Shown one piece after another: positions 31,920 through 39,514 of a DNA stretch of 64,000 nt. Made by a program: the position numbers and the translations under genes. How positions within the stretch are numbered: position 1 is the first letter of the stretch; each line of letters begins with the position of its first letter. Source of the DNA: Cupriavidus necator A5-1 (lineage in GTDB: Bacteria; Pseudomonadota; Gammaproteobacteria; Burkholderiales; Burkholderiaceae); the NCBI RefSeq assembly GCF_000744095.1, contig NZ_JQLI01000008.1, positions 2,790,001-2,854,000 on the forward strand, given 5' to 3'. A model generated the notes under the pieces. That model had not been told where the DNA came from, did not search any database, and saw only the letters and a program-made list of their open reading frames with translations.

Positions 31920-33662
31920 TCAGCTCTTATGCAGCTTGAACACCCACACCGAGCCGCCCTGCTCCAGGAAATTCACCCGCTTGGCGACCTCGCCGCCCCA
32001 TAGCGGCACGGCGCCGCCCCAGCCGGACACTACGGCCACGTACTGCTCGCCGTTGTCCTCCCACGTGACCGGCGGTGCCACCACGCCGCTGCCGGTCTGG
32101 AACTGCCAGAGCTCCTTGCCGGTCTTCGCGTCGGCCGCCTTCAGGTAGCCCTCCGGCGTGCCCCAGAACACCAGCCCGCCGGCGGTGGTCATCGCGCCAC
32201 CCCACAGCGGCGCGCTGTTCTTGACCTCCCATACGATCTTGCCGGTCTTGGGATTGATGGCGCGCAGCGAGCCGATGTAATCCTCGTTCAGCGGATGGAT
32301 GGTGAAGCCGGCGCCAAGGAAGGCAGCGCCCTTCTTGTAGCTGATCGGCTCGTTCCAGATGTCCATGCCCCATTCGTTGGCGGGCACGTAGAACAGGCCG
32401 GTCTGCGGGCTGTAAGCCATCGGCTGCTGGTTCTTACCACCGAGGAAGCCCGGCGCCGCGAACACGGACTTGCCTTTCTTGGGATCGCTGCCGTTGGCGG
32501 GGTCGCCAGGGCGGCCTTCATTGATGAAGTTGGGGCGGCCGGTCTTCAGGTCGATGCCGGTGGCCCAGGTGATCTTCCTGACGAAGGGGAAGGCGTTGAC
32601 CAGCTTGCCGTTGGCCGCGTCGTTGACATAGAAGAAGCCGTTGCGGTCGGCCTTGCCGCCCATGCGCTTGCCGTCCAGGTCGAAGGTCACGAACTCATTG
32701 ACCCCGTCAAAGTCCCAGCCGTCGTTCGGGGTGTTCTGGTAGTGCCAGACGATCTTGCCGGTGGTCGGGTCGATCGCCACCGTCGATGCGGAGTAGAGGT
32801 TGTCGCCCTTACGGATATGGCTGTTCCACGGCCCCGGGTTGCCGGTGCCGAAGTAGACCAGCCCGGTCGCAGGATCATAGGTGCCGCCCAGCCAGGTGGC
32901 CGCGCCGCCGGTCTTCCAGGTTTCGCCCGGCCAGCTCGCGCCCTGGGATCCAGTTACGCCATTCTCGGACTTGTTGCCCTCCTTGTCGTACTTGTAGCCC
33001 ATATGGCCTTCGACCACCGGCCGCGACCACACCAGTTGCCCGGTCTTTGCGTCGCGCGCATCGACCCGGCCCACCACGCCGAACTCGCCGCCGGAGATGC
33101 CGGTCAGCACCATGCCCTTGACGATCAGCGGCGCCGCCGTATAGGAATACCCGGCGGCATAGTCCTCCAGCTTCTCCTTCCACACCACCTTGCCGGTGTT
33201 CTGGTCGAGCGCCACGAGCTGCGCATCGAGCGTGCCGAAGATCACCAGGTTGTCGTAGAGCGCCGCGCCGCGGTTGACCACGTCACAGCACGGCATGATG
33301 CCTTCGGGCAGCCGGTGCTCATATTTCCACAGCTTGCGGCCGGTCTTCAGGTCGAGCGCGTAGACGCGCGAGTACGAGGCCGTCACGAACATCTTGCCGT
33401 CATGGATCACCGGCTGCGATTCCTGCCCGCGCTGCTTCTCGCCGCCGAACGAGAACGACCAGGCCGGCACCAGGTGGCTGACGTTCTTCGTATTGATGCG
33501 CGACAGCGTGGAATAGCGCTGGCCTTGCGGGCCCATGCCCCACGACAACACGTCGCCGGGGGACTTTGCGTCGTTTTCGATCATGGCATCGGTCACCGCC
33601 GCCTGCGCGGCCAGACCTGCCATGGCAGCCGCAACTGCCACCACTGCTCGTAATGTCCTCAT
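31920..33662 (-). CDS. exaA: PQQ-dependent alcohol dehydrogenase (ExaA/PedE/QedA type)
   Basis: A 580-residue periplasmic eight-bladed propeller quinoprotein. Signal peptide ends at LAAQAAVTD. The vicinal disulfide C125-C126 (GIMPCCDVVN) touches PQQ; the catalytic aspartate is D298 in STVAIDPTTGK; the tryptophan-docking motifs repeat through the protein. The residue two after the catalytic aspartate is threonine 300, whereas lanthanide-dependent enzymes (XoxF, PedH) have aspartate there, so this is likely the Ca-dependent type. It oxidises primary alcohols and aldehydes. Its sigma54 promoter is at 33719-33734. Confidence 0.94.
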   Translation of the reverse strand: MRTLRAVVAVAAAMAGLAAQAAVTDAMIENDAKSPGDVLSWGMGPQGQRYSTLSRINTKNVSHLVPAWSFSFGGEKQRGQESQPVIHDGKMFVTASYSRVYALDLKTGRKLWKYEHRLPEGIMPCCDVVNRGAALYDNLVIFGTLDAQLVALDQNTGKVVWKEKLEDYAAGYSYTAAPLIVKGMVLTGISGGEFGVVGRVDARDAKTGQLVWSRPVVEGHMGYKYDKEGNKSENGVTGSQGASWPGETWKTGGAATWLGGTYDPATGLVYFGTGNPGPWNSHIRKGDNLYSASTVAIDPTTGKIVWHYQNTPNDGWDFDGVNEFVTFDLDGKRMGGKADRNGFFYVNDAANGKLVNAFPFVRKITWATGIDLKTGRPNFINEGRPGDPANGSDPKKGKSVFAAPGFLGGKNQQPMAYSPQTGLFYVPANEWGMDIWNEPISYKKGAAFLGAGFTIHPLNEDYIGSLRAINPKTGKIVWEVKNSAPLWGGAMTTAGGLVFWGTPEGYLKAADAKTGKELWQFQTGSGVVAPPVTWEDNGEQYVAVVSGWGGAVPLWGGEVAKRVNFLEQGGSVWVFKLHKS

Positions 33663-33718
33663 TGCCTTCTCCTCTCTTGTTTTGGTTTCCCTGGTGCGCC
33701 AACACCAGACATGCCTTT

Positions 33719-33734
33719 GGCAATTCCCATGCCA
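33719..33734 (-). promoter_or_regulatory. Sigma54 -24/-12 promoter of the alcohol dehydrogenase gene
   Basis: Minus strand TGGCATG-GGAA-TTGCC, 57 bases before the ATG; a near-perfect consensus match. About 97 bases further upstream is CAGTGCACA (33831-33839), which recurs in reverse at a similar distance from the promoter at 38715. Confidence 0.7.
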
Positions 33735-33870
33735 ATTGCAAACCCGCGCAAACGGGCCCTCTGCGGCCTGGTTGCGTTGTTATCGCCGTGCCAGCGCGCA
33801 ACACTGCGTTGCAGTTGCTCCAGGATTGAACAGTGCACAGAAGCCAGCACTGCGCAACGCCATCGGCCGC

Positions 33871-34683
33871 TCATGCCTGCTGACGGCGGCGCGCCATGCC
33901 GCGCTGCGGGTCGTAACCCTGCAGCGCCAGCACGAAGAACACCACGGCGCTGCCCGCGACTACTGCCAGGCTCACCGGTGCCGTCTGCCCGTACAGCGCA
34001 AAGCGGATCGCCTCGACCGCGTGCGTGAAAGGGTTGAAGCGGGCGAGCTGGTAGACCACCTCCGCGCCCGACTCCTGCAGCTTCCACAGCGGATACAGCG
34101 CCGAGCTGACAAAGAACATCGGGAAGATCACGAAATTCATGGTGCCGGCAAAATTCTCGAGCTGGCGCACATGGACCGACAGCAGCAGCCCCAGCGCACC
34201 CAGCATCAATGCCGCCAGCGCCATGGCACCCGTCGCCGCCAGCAAGTCGAGCGGCTCGAAGCGGATGCCAAAGACCATCGCCACCAGCAAAAACGCGGCC
34301 ATCTGCAGCAGCGACAGCACCGTGCCCGCCGCCAGCTTGCAGCCCAGCAGCCAGCCGCGCGGCAACGGCGCGGTCAGCAGCAGCCGCATCACGCCCATCT
34401 CGCGGTCGTACACCATGGCAAGCGACGACTGCATGCCGTTGAACAGCGCGATCATGCCGAGCAGGCCGGGCGCCACGTAGACCTTGTATTCGATATAGGT
34501 GTCGTAGGGCGGCGCAATGGCGACGCCCAGCGCGTTCTGGAAGCCCGCGGCGAACACCAGCAACCACAGCAGCGGTCGCACCAGCGACGACAGCAGGCGC
34601 CCGGGCTGGCGCAGGTACTTGCCCAGTTCGCGGCCGCAGACGGCACGCAGCGCGCGCCAGCGATGGATCAGGATCGAGGCCAT
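33871..34683 (-). CDS. ABC-2 type transporter permease of the quinoprotein locus
   Basis: A 270-residue membrane protein with six hydrophobic segments, beginning ALRAVCGRELGKYLRQPGRL as in ABC-2 exporters and containing YDREMGVMRLLLTAPLPRGW before the third segment. It pairs with the ATPase at 36922-37698. Such exporters recur beside PQQ alcohol dehydrogenases; the cargo is unknown. Last gene of an operon that begins at 38678. Confidence 0.9.
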   Translation of the reverse strand: MASILIHRWRALRAVCGRELGKYLRQPGRLLSSLVRPLLWLLVFAAGFQNALGVAIAPPYDTYIEYKVYVAPGLLGMIALFNGMQSSLAMVYDREMGVMRLLLTAPLPRGWLLGCKLAAGTVLSLLQMAAFLLVAMVFGIRFEPLDLLAATGAMALAALMLGALGLLLSVHVRQLENFAGTMNFVIFPMFFVSSALYPLWKLQESGAEVVYQLARFNPFTHAVEAIRFALYGQTAPVSLAVVAGSAVVFFVLALQGYDPQRGMARRRQQA

Positions 34684-34707
34684 GGCGAGGAGCCTTACAT
34701 GGATGTC

Positions 34708-35913
34708 TTACGTGGACGGGATTCGGCAAGCCGTGTCGGCTTCATCGGCGCCCAGCGTGTCGAGATTGCTCTTCGGATGCAGCACGCCTTCCACGGGTGC
34801 CACGCTGACCACGCCGTCCGCGTGGGCGAGCAACAACGGCTGGCGCAACTGGCGGTCCCAGCGCCGGAACGACAGTGGCGGGCCCTTGAAGCCGTCCACC
34901 ACCACATTGCCCGCGGCCAGCGCTTGCGCCTGCGCGGCAAAGCCAGCCCTGGGCTGCCGCGCCACGCTTTCTGCAATCGCCTTGACCGCGACCCATGCCG
35001 CCCAGTCGTAGCCCGTCATCGGACGTCCCGCTGCGCGCTCGAAGCGCCGGTTGAGCTGCGGCCCGCCGTTGCGCTCCCAGGCCCAGTGCCACGCCTGCGC
35101 GCCGAGGCCGCTGGCGCCCACCACCGGGCGCGGCAGTTGCGTGGCGTAGGGCACGCTGCGGGCGAACTCGCCGTCGGCGTCGGCCACCACCACCACGTCA
35201 TAGTCCACGCCGGTGGTCAGCAGGCTGAGGTTGGCCTGGTCGCGCTCGCGCGGATCGTTGGAGAGCCGGAACGTGCGCTGTCCCGACCAGGCGATGCCGA
35301 AGCGCCGCGCCGATTTCGCCAGCGCGTCGCGCTGCGCCGCGTCGGCCGCGGACGGGCCGGTGAGCAGCAAGGCCCGGCGCCATTTGCGCAGGGCCAGGTA
35401 TTGCATCAGGGCATCGGCGCGCATGCGCAGGCTGGGCAGCGTGTGCAGCAGCACTGGCGAACAGCCAGCGCCGCGCAGTTCGTCGTCATCGGCCGAGACG
35501 TTGAACAGCAAGGCCTCGCCCGGCCTGACCGAGCCCGCGGCCGCCCGCACGGCTGCGGACGGCAGGTCGAGCAGGATAAAGCGCGTGCCCTGGCGCGCCA
35601 GGGCGGCGACCATCGGCTCGATCTCGGCTTCGCTGCGCGCTTCATGAGGATCGAGCCGCAGCGACTGGCCGGCGGCCTCCAGCGCGAAGCGCGCCTCGGC
35701 GGCCGCCACCTGCGCGCCGTCGAGCGCGCGGCCTTGCGGCTGGCCGGGCAAGCGCTGCGCGAGGCGCCGCGCTTCATAGCGGGGGTCGCCGGCCAGCGAG
35801 ACCACCGCCACGCGCACCTCGGCCGCCTGTGCCAGGGCCGACAGCAAGATCAGCGTGGCGGTGGCAAGCATGGCCCGCACTCCCCTGCCTGCGCGGCGCG
35901 ACAGGTCAGTCAT
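34708..35913 (-). CDS. Periplasmic ABC substrate-binding-like protein of the quinoprotein locus
   Basis: A 401-residue type I (branched-chain amino-acid type) binding-fold protein with a signal peptide (MLATATLILLSALAQAAEVR). The fold is supported by VAVVSLAGDPRYEARRL, RRALLLTGPSAADAAQRDAL and YDVVVVADADGEFARSVPYA. It is associated with PQQ catabolism loci but has no cognate importer here; the neighbours are ABC-2 exporter parts. It overlaps the beta-propeller gene by 8 bases. Confidence 0.85.
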   Translation of the reverse strand: MTDLSRRAGRGVRAMLATATLILLSALAQAAEVRVAVVSLAGDPRYEARRLAQRLPGQPQGRALDGAQVAAAEARFALEAAGQSLRLDPHEARSEAEIEPMVAALARQGTRFILLDLPSAAVRAAAGSVRPGEALLFNVSADDDELRGAGCSPVLLHTLPSLRMRADALMQYLALRKWRRALLLTGPSAADAAQRDALAKSARRFGIAWSGQRTFRLSNDPRERDQANLSLLTTGVDYDVVVVADADGEFARSVPYATQLPRPVVGASGLGAQAWHWAWERNGGPQLNRRFERAAGRPMTGYDWAAWVAVKAIAESVARQPRAGFAAQAQALAAGNVVVDGFKGPPLSFRRWDRQLRQPLLLAHADGVVSVAPVEGVLHPKSNLDTLGADEADTACRIPST

Positions 35914-36925
35914 CGATCGCCACCGAATGCGGGACCCGGCCCGCCTTGAGCGTGGCCACCGCCTTGCCGCTGGCCGTATCCACCACGCTGACGTCGTCGG
36001 ACAGGCCGTTGGCGACGTAGAGGCGCGCGCTGTCGCGGCTCAGCGCCAGCCCCCATGCGCGCCGGCCGACCAGCAAGTAGCCCAGCACCCGGCGCGATAC
36101 CACCTCGACCACCGCGACATGATTGGCGCGCCCCAGCCCGATATACGCGCGCGTACCGTCACGGCTGGCCGCCATGCCCACCGGGGTCACGTCCTCCGCA
36201 CGGAAGCCTCGCGGCGCGAACGCGATGGTCTGGGCGACCTCCAGCGTATCGGTACGGATCACGCTGACGCTGGCGGACAGCTCGTTGGACACCCACAGCT
36301 CCTTGCCGTCGCGCACCAGCAGCAGCCGCCGCGGCCGGTTGCCGACCTGGATGTTCCGGATCACCTTGCGCGCTGCCACGTCGACCACATGGACCAGGTT
36401 GGCGACCTCCGAGGTCACGTACACGTGCCGGCCGTCCGCGCTGACCTTGACGCCTTCGGGCTCCTCGCCCACCTTGACCGCGAATACGCGCTTGCCCGAA
36501 GCGGTGTCGTAGGCCGACAGCAGCGCGTCTTCCTCATTCGAGACATAGAGCGTGCGGCCATCCTGGCTCAGGTCGAACAGTTCCGGATCGTCGCCCACCG
36601 GCAGCGAGGCAAGCGTCTTGCGGCTGGCCACGTCGACCACGTCCACGCGGTTGTCGTCGCTGCAGGCTACGTACAGGCGCGCACGGTCCGGCGAAAGCTG
36701 CAGGTGGCGCGGCCGCTTGCACTGGCGCCACACCGCCAGCAGTTGCCGGGTGCGCGCATGGTAGGCGGCGACCGCATCGTCCTTCTCGCTCGACACAAAG
36801 ACCTGTTCGCTGGCAACGCGCGCCGCGCCGCCTTGCGCGGCTTCGGCCAGTCCGGCGGCGACCAGCAAGGCCGTCGCCAGCAGCAGCGTGGCGGCAAACC
36901 AGCGCAGCGATGGCATCTCGTTCAT
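35906..36925 (-). CDS. Periplasmic YVTN-type beta-propeller protein of the quinoprotein locus
   Basis: A 339-residue secreted propeller. Repeated units such as VFVSSEKDDAVAAYHARTRQ, LYVACSDDNRVDVVDVASRK and LYVSNEEDALLSAYDTASGK give about seven blades. Signal peptide at the N terminus (LLLATALLVAAGLAEAAQ). This family regularly accompanies PQQ dehydrogenases, with unproven roles in assembly or redox sensing. It overlaps the ATPase gene upstream (ATGA) and the binding protein downstream. Confidence 0.9.
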   Translation of the reverse strand: MNEMPSLRWFAATLLLATALLVAAGLAEAAQGGAARVASEQVFVSSEKDDAVAAYHARTRQLLAVWRQCKRPRHLQLSPDRARLYVACSDDNRVDVVDVASRKTLASLPVGDDPELFDLSQDGRTLYVSNEEDALLSAYDTASGKRVFAVKVGEEPEGVKVSADGRHVYVTSEVANLVHVVDVAARKVIRNIQVGNRPRRLLLVRDGKELWVSNELSASVSVIRTDTLEVAQTIAFAPRGFRAEDVTPVGMAASRDGTRAYIGLGRANHVAVVEVVSRRVLGYLLVGRRAWGLALSRDSARLYVANGLSDDVSVVDTASGKAVATLKAGRVPHSVAIDD

Positions 36926-37698
36926 GCGGGAACCGTCCTTCTCGCCGGGTTGTCCGAAGGCGGCGGCGTCAATGCGAGGAAAGCGCTTTCAAGGCTGTCG
37001 CGCTCCGCCACGCCGCGCAGCGCCGCAGGCGTGCCGTCGAACCGCACGCCGCCGCGGTCCAGCACGATCACGCGGTCCGCGTGCTCCACTTCCTGCACCA
37101 GGTGGGTGGCCCACAGCACGCCCGCGCGCGCCTGCGCCGTGAGCCGCCTGGCATCGGCAACGAGCTGCGCGCGCGAGGCCGGGTCGAGTCCTGCCGTGGG
37201 CTCGTCCAGCAGCAGTACCGCGGGTTCATGCAGCAGCGCGCGCGCCAGCTCCACCTTGCGCCGGTTGCCGCCCGACAGTTCGCGCACCGGCGCACGCGCA
37301 CGCCCGGCCAGGCCAAAGGCATCCAGCAGCCGTTCAATGCGCTGCCTGGCGACGGCGCGCGGCAGCCCGTGCAGATCGGCATGGAAGCGCAGGTTGGCCA
37401 GCACCGGCAGGTCCAGGTCGATGGCCGGCTGCTGGAACACGATGCCGAGCTGTGCCAGCGCGCTCACCGGATCGCGGCGCATATCGCTGCCCATCACCGT
37501 CACGCGGCCGGCATCGGCAACGAACAGGCCGCTGAGGATCTGGAACAGCGTGGTCTTGCCCGCCCCGTTGGGCCCGAGCAGCGCCACGAATTCGCCGCGC
37601 CGCACTCCAAGCGAAACCCCGTCGAGCGCGGCGTGGCCGCCGAACGATTTGCGCACGCCGTCGCAACACAGCGCCAGCGGTGCTTGCGTGGCTGTCAT
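36922..37698 (-). CDS. ABC transporter ATP-binding protein of the quinoprotein locus
   Basis: A 258-residue ATPase: Walker A GPNGAGKTT, signature LSGGNRRKVELARALL, Walker B VLLLDEPTAGLDP and H-loop ATHLVQEVEHAD. It belongs to the DrrA/NodI-type group that powers ABC-2 permeases and pairs with the permease at 33871-34683. The N in the signature (SGGN instead of SGGQ) is common in this group. It overlaps both neighbours by 4 bases, so the operon is tightly coupled. Confidence 0.93.
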   Translation of the reverse strand: MTATQAPLALCCDGVRKSFGGHAALDGVSLGVRRGEFVALLGPNGAGKTTLFQILSGLFVADAGRVTVMGSDMRRDPVSALAQLGIVFQQPAIDLDLPVLANLRFHADLHGLPRAVARQRIERLLDAFGLAGRARAPVRELSGGNRRKVELARALLHEPAVLLLDEPTAGLDPASRAQLVADARRLTAQARAGVLWATHLVQEVEHADRVIVLDRGGVRFDGTPAALRGVAERDSLESAFLALTPPPSDNPARRTVPA

Positions 37699-38678
37699 AG
37701 CTGCCCCTTCGGACGCGCCGTGCCCACGCGCTCGGCAAAGAGCCGCTCGGTGTCCCAGGCCTGGCGCAGGTAGGCCTCGTACTGCGCGGTATTTAAGTAA
37801 GTAAGTTCCTGGTCGTACCTGGCCAGCTCGGCCAGGTGACGCGGGTGCTGCATGGCGGTGCGGAACGCATCATGCAGGCGGCTGACGATCGCCGGGTCCG
37901 TGCCGCGCGGCACGCCGATGCCGTACGGGGAGTTATGGACCGCGTCGGCAGAGCCCAGTTCGCTGACGGTGGGCACGTCAGGCCAGCGCGCCGAGCGCTG
38001 CGCGCTGAACACCGCCAGCAGCCGCAGCTTGCCGCTCTCCACGAAAGGCGCGAAGCCGGTGGAATTGACGCCCGCCATCAGCGAGCCGTTGGCGACCGCC
38101 AGCATCTGGTCGGCGGTGCCGTGATACGGCACATGGATAAAGCGCACGCCGCTGCGGCCGAGCACGTCTTCCATGGCGAGATGCGCGGTGGTGCCGATGC
38201 CGGTCGAGCCCATGGTCAGCGCGCCCGGATGCGCGCGGCCCCAGGCGACCAGCTCACGCAGCGAGCGGAACGGGCTGTCGGCCGGCACCACGATGCCGAA
38301 GGTATAACCCGAGATCATCAGCACGGGCTGGATGTCGCGCAGCGGCTGCCAGGCGGTCTTCTGCAGGTGCGGGAAGCGATAGACCGTCAGCGGCAACTGG
38401 CCGATGGTGTAGCCGTCCGGCCGCGCGGCGGCCAGCACGCTGCCCACCAGCGTGCCGCCGGCACCGGGCCGGTTCTCCACCACGATGGGCTGGCCCAGTT
38501 CGCGCCCGGCCAGTTCCGCCAGGATGCGCATGGAGATATCAGTGGCGCCGCCCGCCGGCCACGGCACCACCAGCGTGATCGGCCGCGAGGGGTAACCCTG
38601 CGCGCCTTCGGCCTGCGCGCCGCCCGCATGGGCGAGGCCGAGGCACAGCAGCAGCAGGCAGGCGAGGCGACGGAACAT
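37695..38678 (-). CDS. Bug/TctC-family receptor heading the quinoprotein ABC operon
   Basis: A 327-residue receptor: signal peptide FRRLACLLLLCLGLAHAGGA, core YPSRPITLVVPWPAGGATDI, VENRPGAGGTLVGSVLAAAR and FIHVPYHGTADQMLAVANG. The ATG at 38678 is where the family signal starts, although the frame is open to 38897. As the first gene of the operon with the ATPase, propeller, binding protein and permease, and following a sigma54 promoter, it is probably co-regulated with alcohol oxidation and may bind the acid product. Confidence 0.9.
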   Translation of the reverse strand: MFRRLACLLLLCLGLAHAGGAQAEGAQGYPSRPITLVVPWPAGGATDISMRILAELAGRELGQPIVVENRPGAGGTLVGSVLAAARPDGYTIGQLPLTVYRFPHLQKTAWQPLRDIQPVLMISGYTFGIVVPADSPFRSLRELVAWGRAHPGALTMGSTGIGTTAHLAMEDVLGRSGVRFIHVPYHGTADQMLAVANGSLMAGVNSTGFAPFVESGKLRLLAVFSAQRSARWPDVPTVSELGSADAVHNSPYGIGVPRGTDPAIVSRLHDAFRTAMQHPRHLAELARYDQELTYLNTAQYEAYLRQAWDTERLFAERVGTARPKGQL

Positions 38679-38714
38679 GATCGGGCGAGGTTGGGTGTGG
38701 ATGCGGGAGGACAA

Positions 38715-38730
38715 CGCAAGGCCGATACCA
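38715..38730 (-). promoter_or_regulatory. Sigma54 -24/-12 promoter of the TctC-ABC operon
   Basis: Minus strand TGGTATC-GGCC-TTGCG, 37 bases before the TctC ATG, with GG-N10-GC spacing. The first half is almost the same as that of the pedF promoter (TGGTATG). CAGTGCACA occurs on the minus strand at 38822-38830, about 93 bases upstream. Confidence 0.6.
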
Positions 38731-38893
38731 TGTGCGCCGCAGCATGAGCGTGGTGTCCGTGCCGGTTGTTGTCCACGCAGGGCCGGAGCGCGCTGCCTGT
38801 GGCCATCGCAGGACCGTGCGTTGTGCACTGCGCCGTGCATGACTGTCTCGTGGTGGAACACATCGCTGTCCTGCTTTGTGACAGGGTCAGCGC

Positions 38894-39514
38894 TCACCCG
38901 AAGCCATGCTCGACCGCATAGCGGTGCATCTCGACGCGGTTGGCGAGCCCCATCTTCTTGCGGATCAGCGTCTGGTAGTTGGCTACGGTCTTGGTGCTCA
39001 GGCAGAAGCGGGCCGCCACGTCCTCGATCGCGATGCCGCGCGCGAACTGGCGGAACAGGTCGAACTCCCTTGGCGACAGCGTCAGGTGAGGCGGCGGCGC
39101 GCCGGTATCGACGAGCCCTGCCACGTCCGCGGACAACACCTGCTGCCCGGCCGCCACCTTGCGCACGGCATCGACCAGCGCCTCCGGCGCGCTGCCCTTG
39201 GTCAGGTAGCCGGCGGCGCCGGCGCGCATGGCCTGCGTCACGATCGCCGCGCTGTCATGCATGCTGAACACCAGGGTCCGCAACGCGGGAACACGCGCGC
39301 CCAGCCGCTGCAGCATCTCCAGGCCGCCCCGGCCCGGCATCGACAGGTCCAGCACCAGCACATCGGCCGGATGCTGCGTGAGCCAGGCATAGGCGGCATC
39401 GCCATCGCCGAACTCGGCCACCACGCGCATGCCGTCCTCCAGTTCGAGCAGGCGCCGGTATCCCGTGCGCACGACCGCGTGGTCGTCCGCGATGACAACA
39501 TCGATCGTGTTCAT
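38894..39514 (-). CDS. LuxR/NarL-type response regulator
   Basis: A 206-residue response regulator. Receiver: VVIADDHAVVRTGYRRLLEL, phosphoacceptor aspartate in VLVLDLSMPGRGG, and lysine in GYLTKGSAPEAL. Output: LuxR helix-turn-helix (LTLSPREFDLFRQFARG, then STKTVANYQTLIRKKMGL). It overlaps the kinase gene by 4 bases and has GGGAGACAA before its ATG. In quinoprotein loci such pairs (ExaDE, PedSR, FlhSR) control dehydrogenase genes, so it may act alongside the sigma54 activator. Confidence 0.93.
   Translation of the reverse strand: MNTIDVVIADDHAVVRTGYRRLLELEDGMRVVAEFGDGDAAYAWLTQHPADVLVLDLSMPGRGGLEMLQRLGARVPALRTLVFSMHDSAAIVTQAMRAGAAGYLTKGSAPEALVDAVRKVAAGQQVLSADVAGLVDTGAPPPHLTLSPREFDLFRQFARGIAIEDVAARFCLSTKTVANYQTLIRKKMGLANRVEMHRYAVEHGFG

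Noticed and set aside
33535..35949. An 804-codon open frame on the plus strand across the permease and binding-protein genes.
   Set aside because: It is the antisense of real minus-strand genes in high-GC DNA, is full of H/R/Q/A without domain sense, and has no ribosome-binding site.
35855..37804. A 649-codon plus-strand frame over the beta-propeller and ATPase genes.
   Set aside because: Antisense shadow; the minus strand has complete domains, Walker motifs and coupled overlaps.
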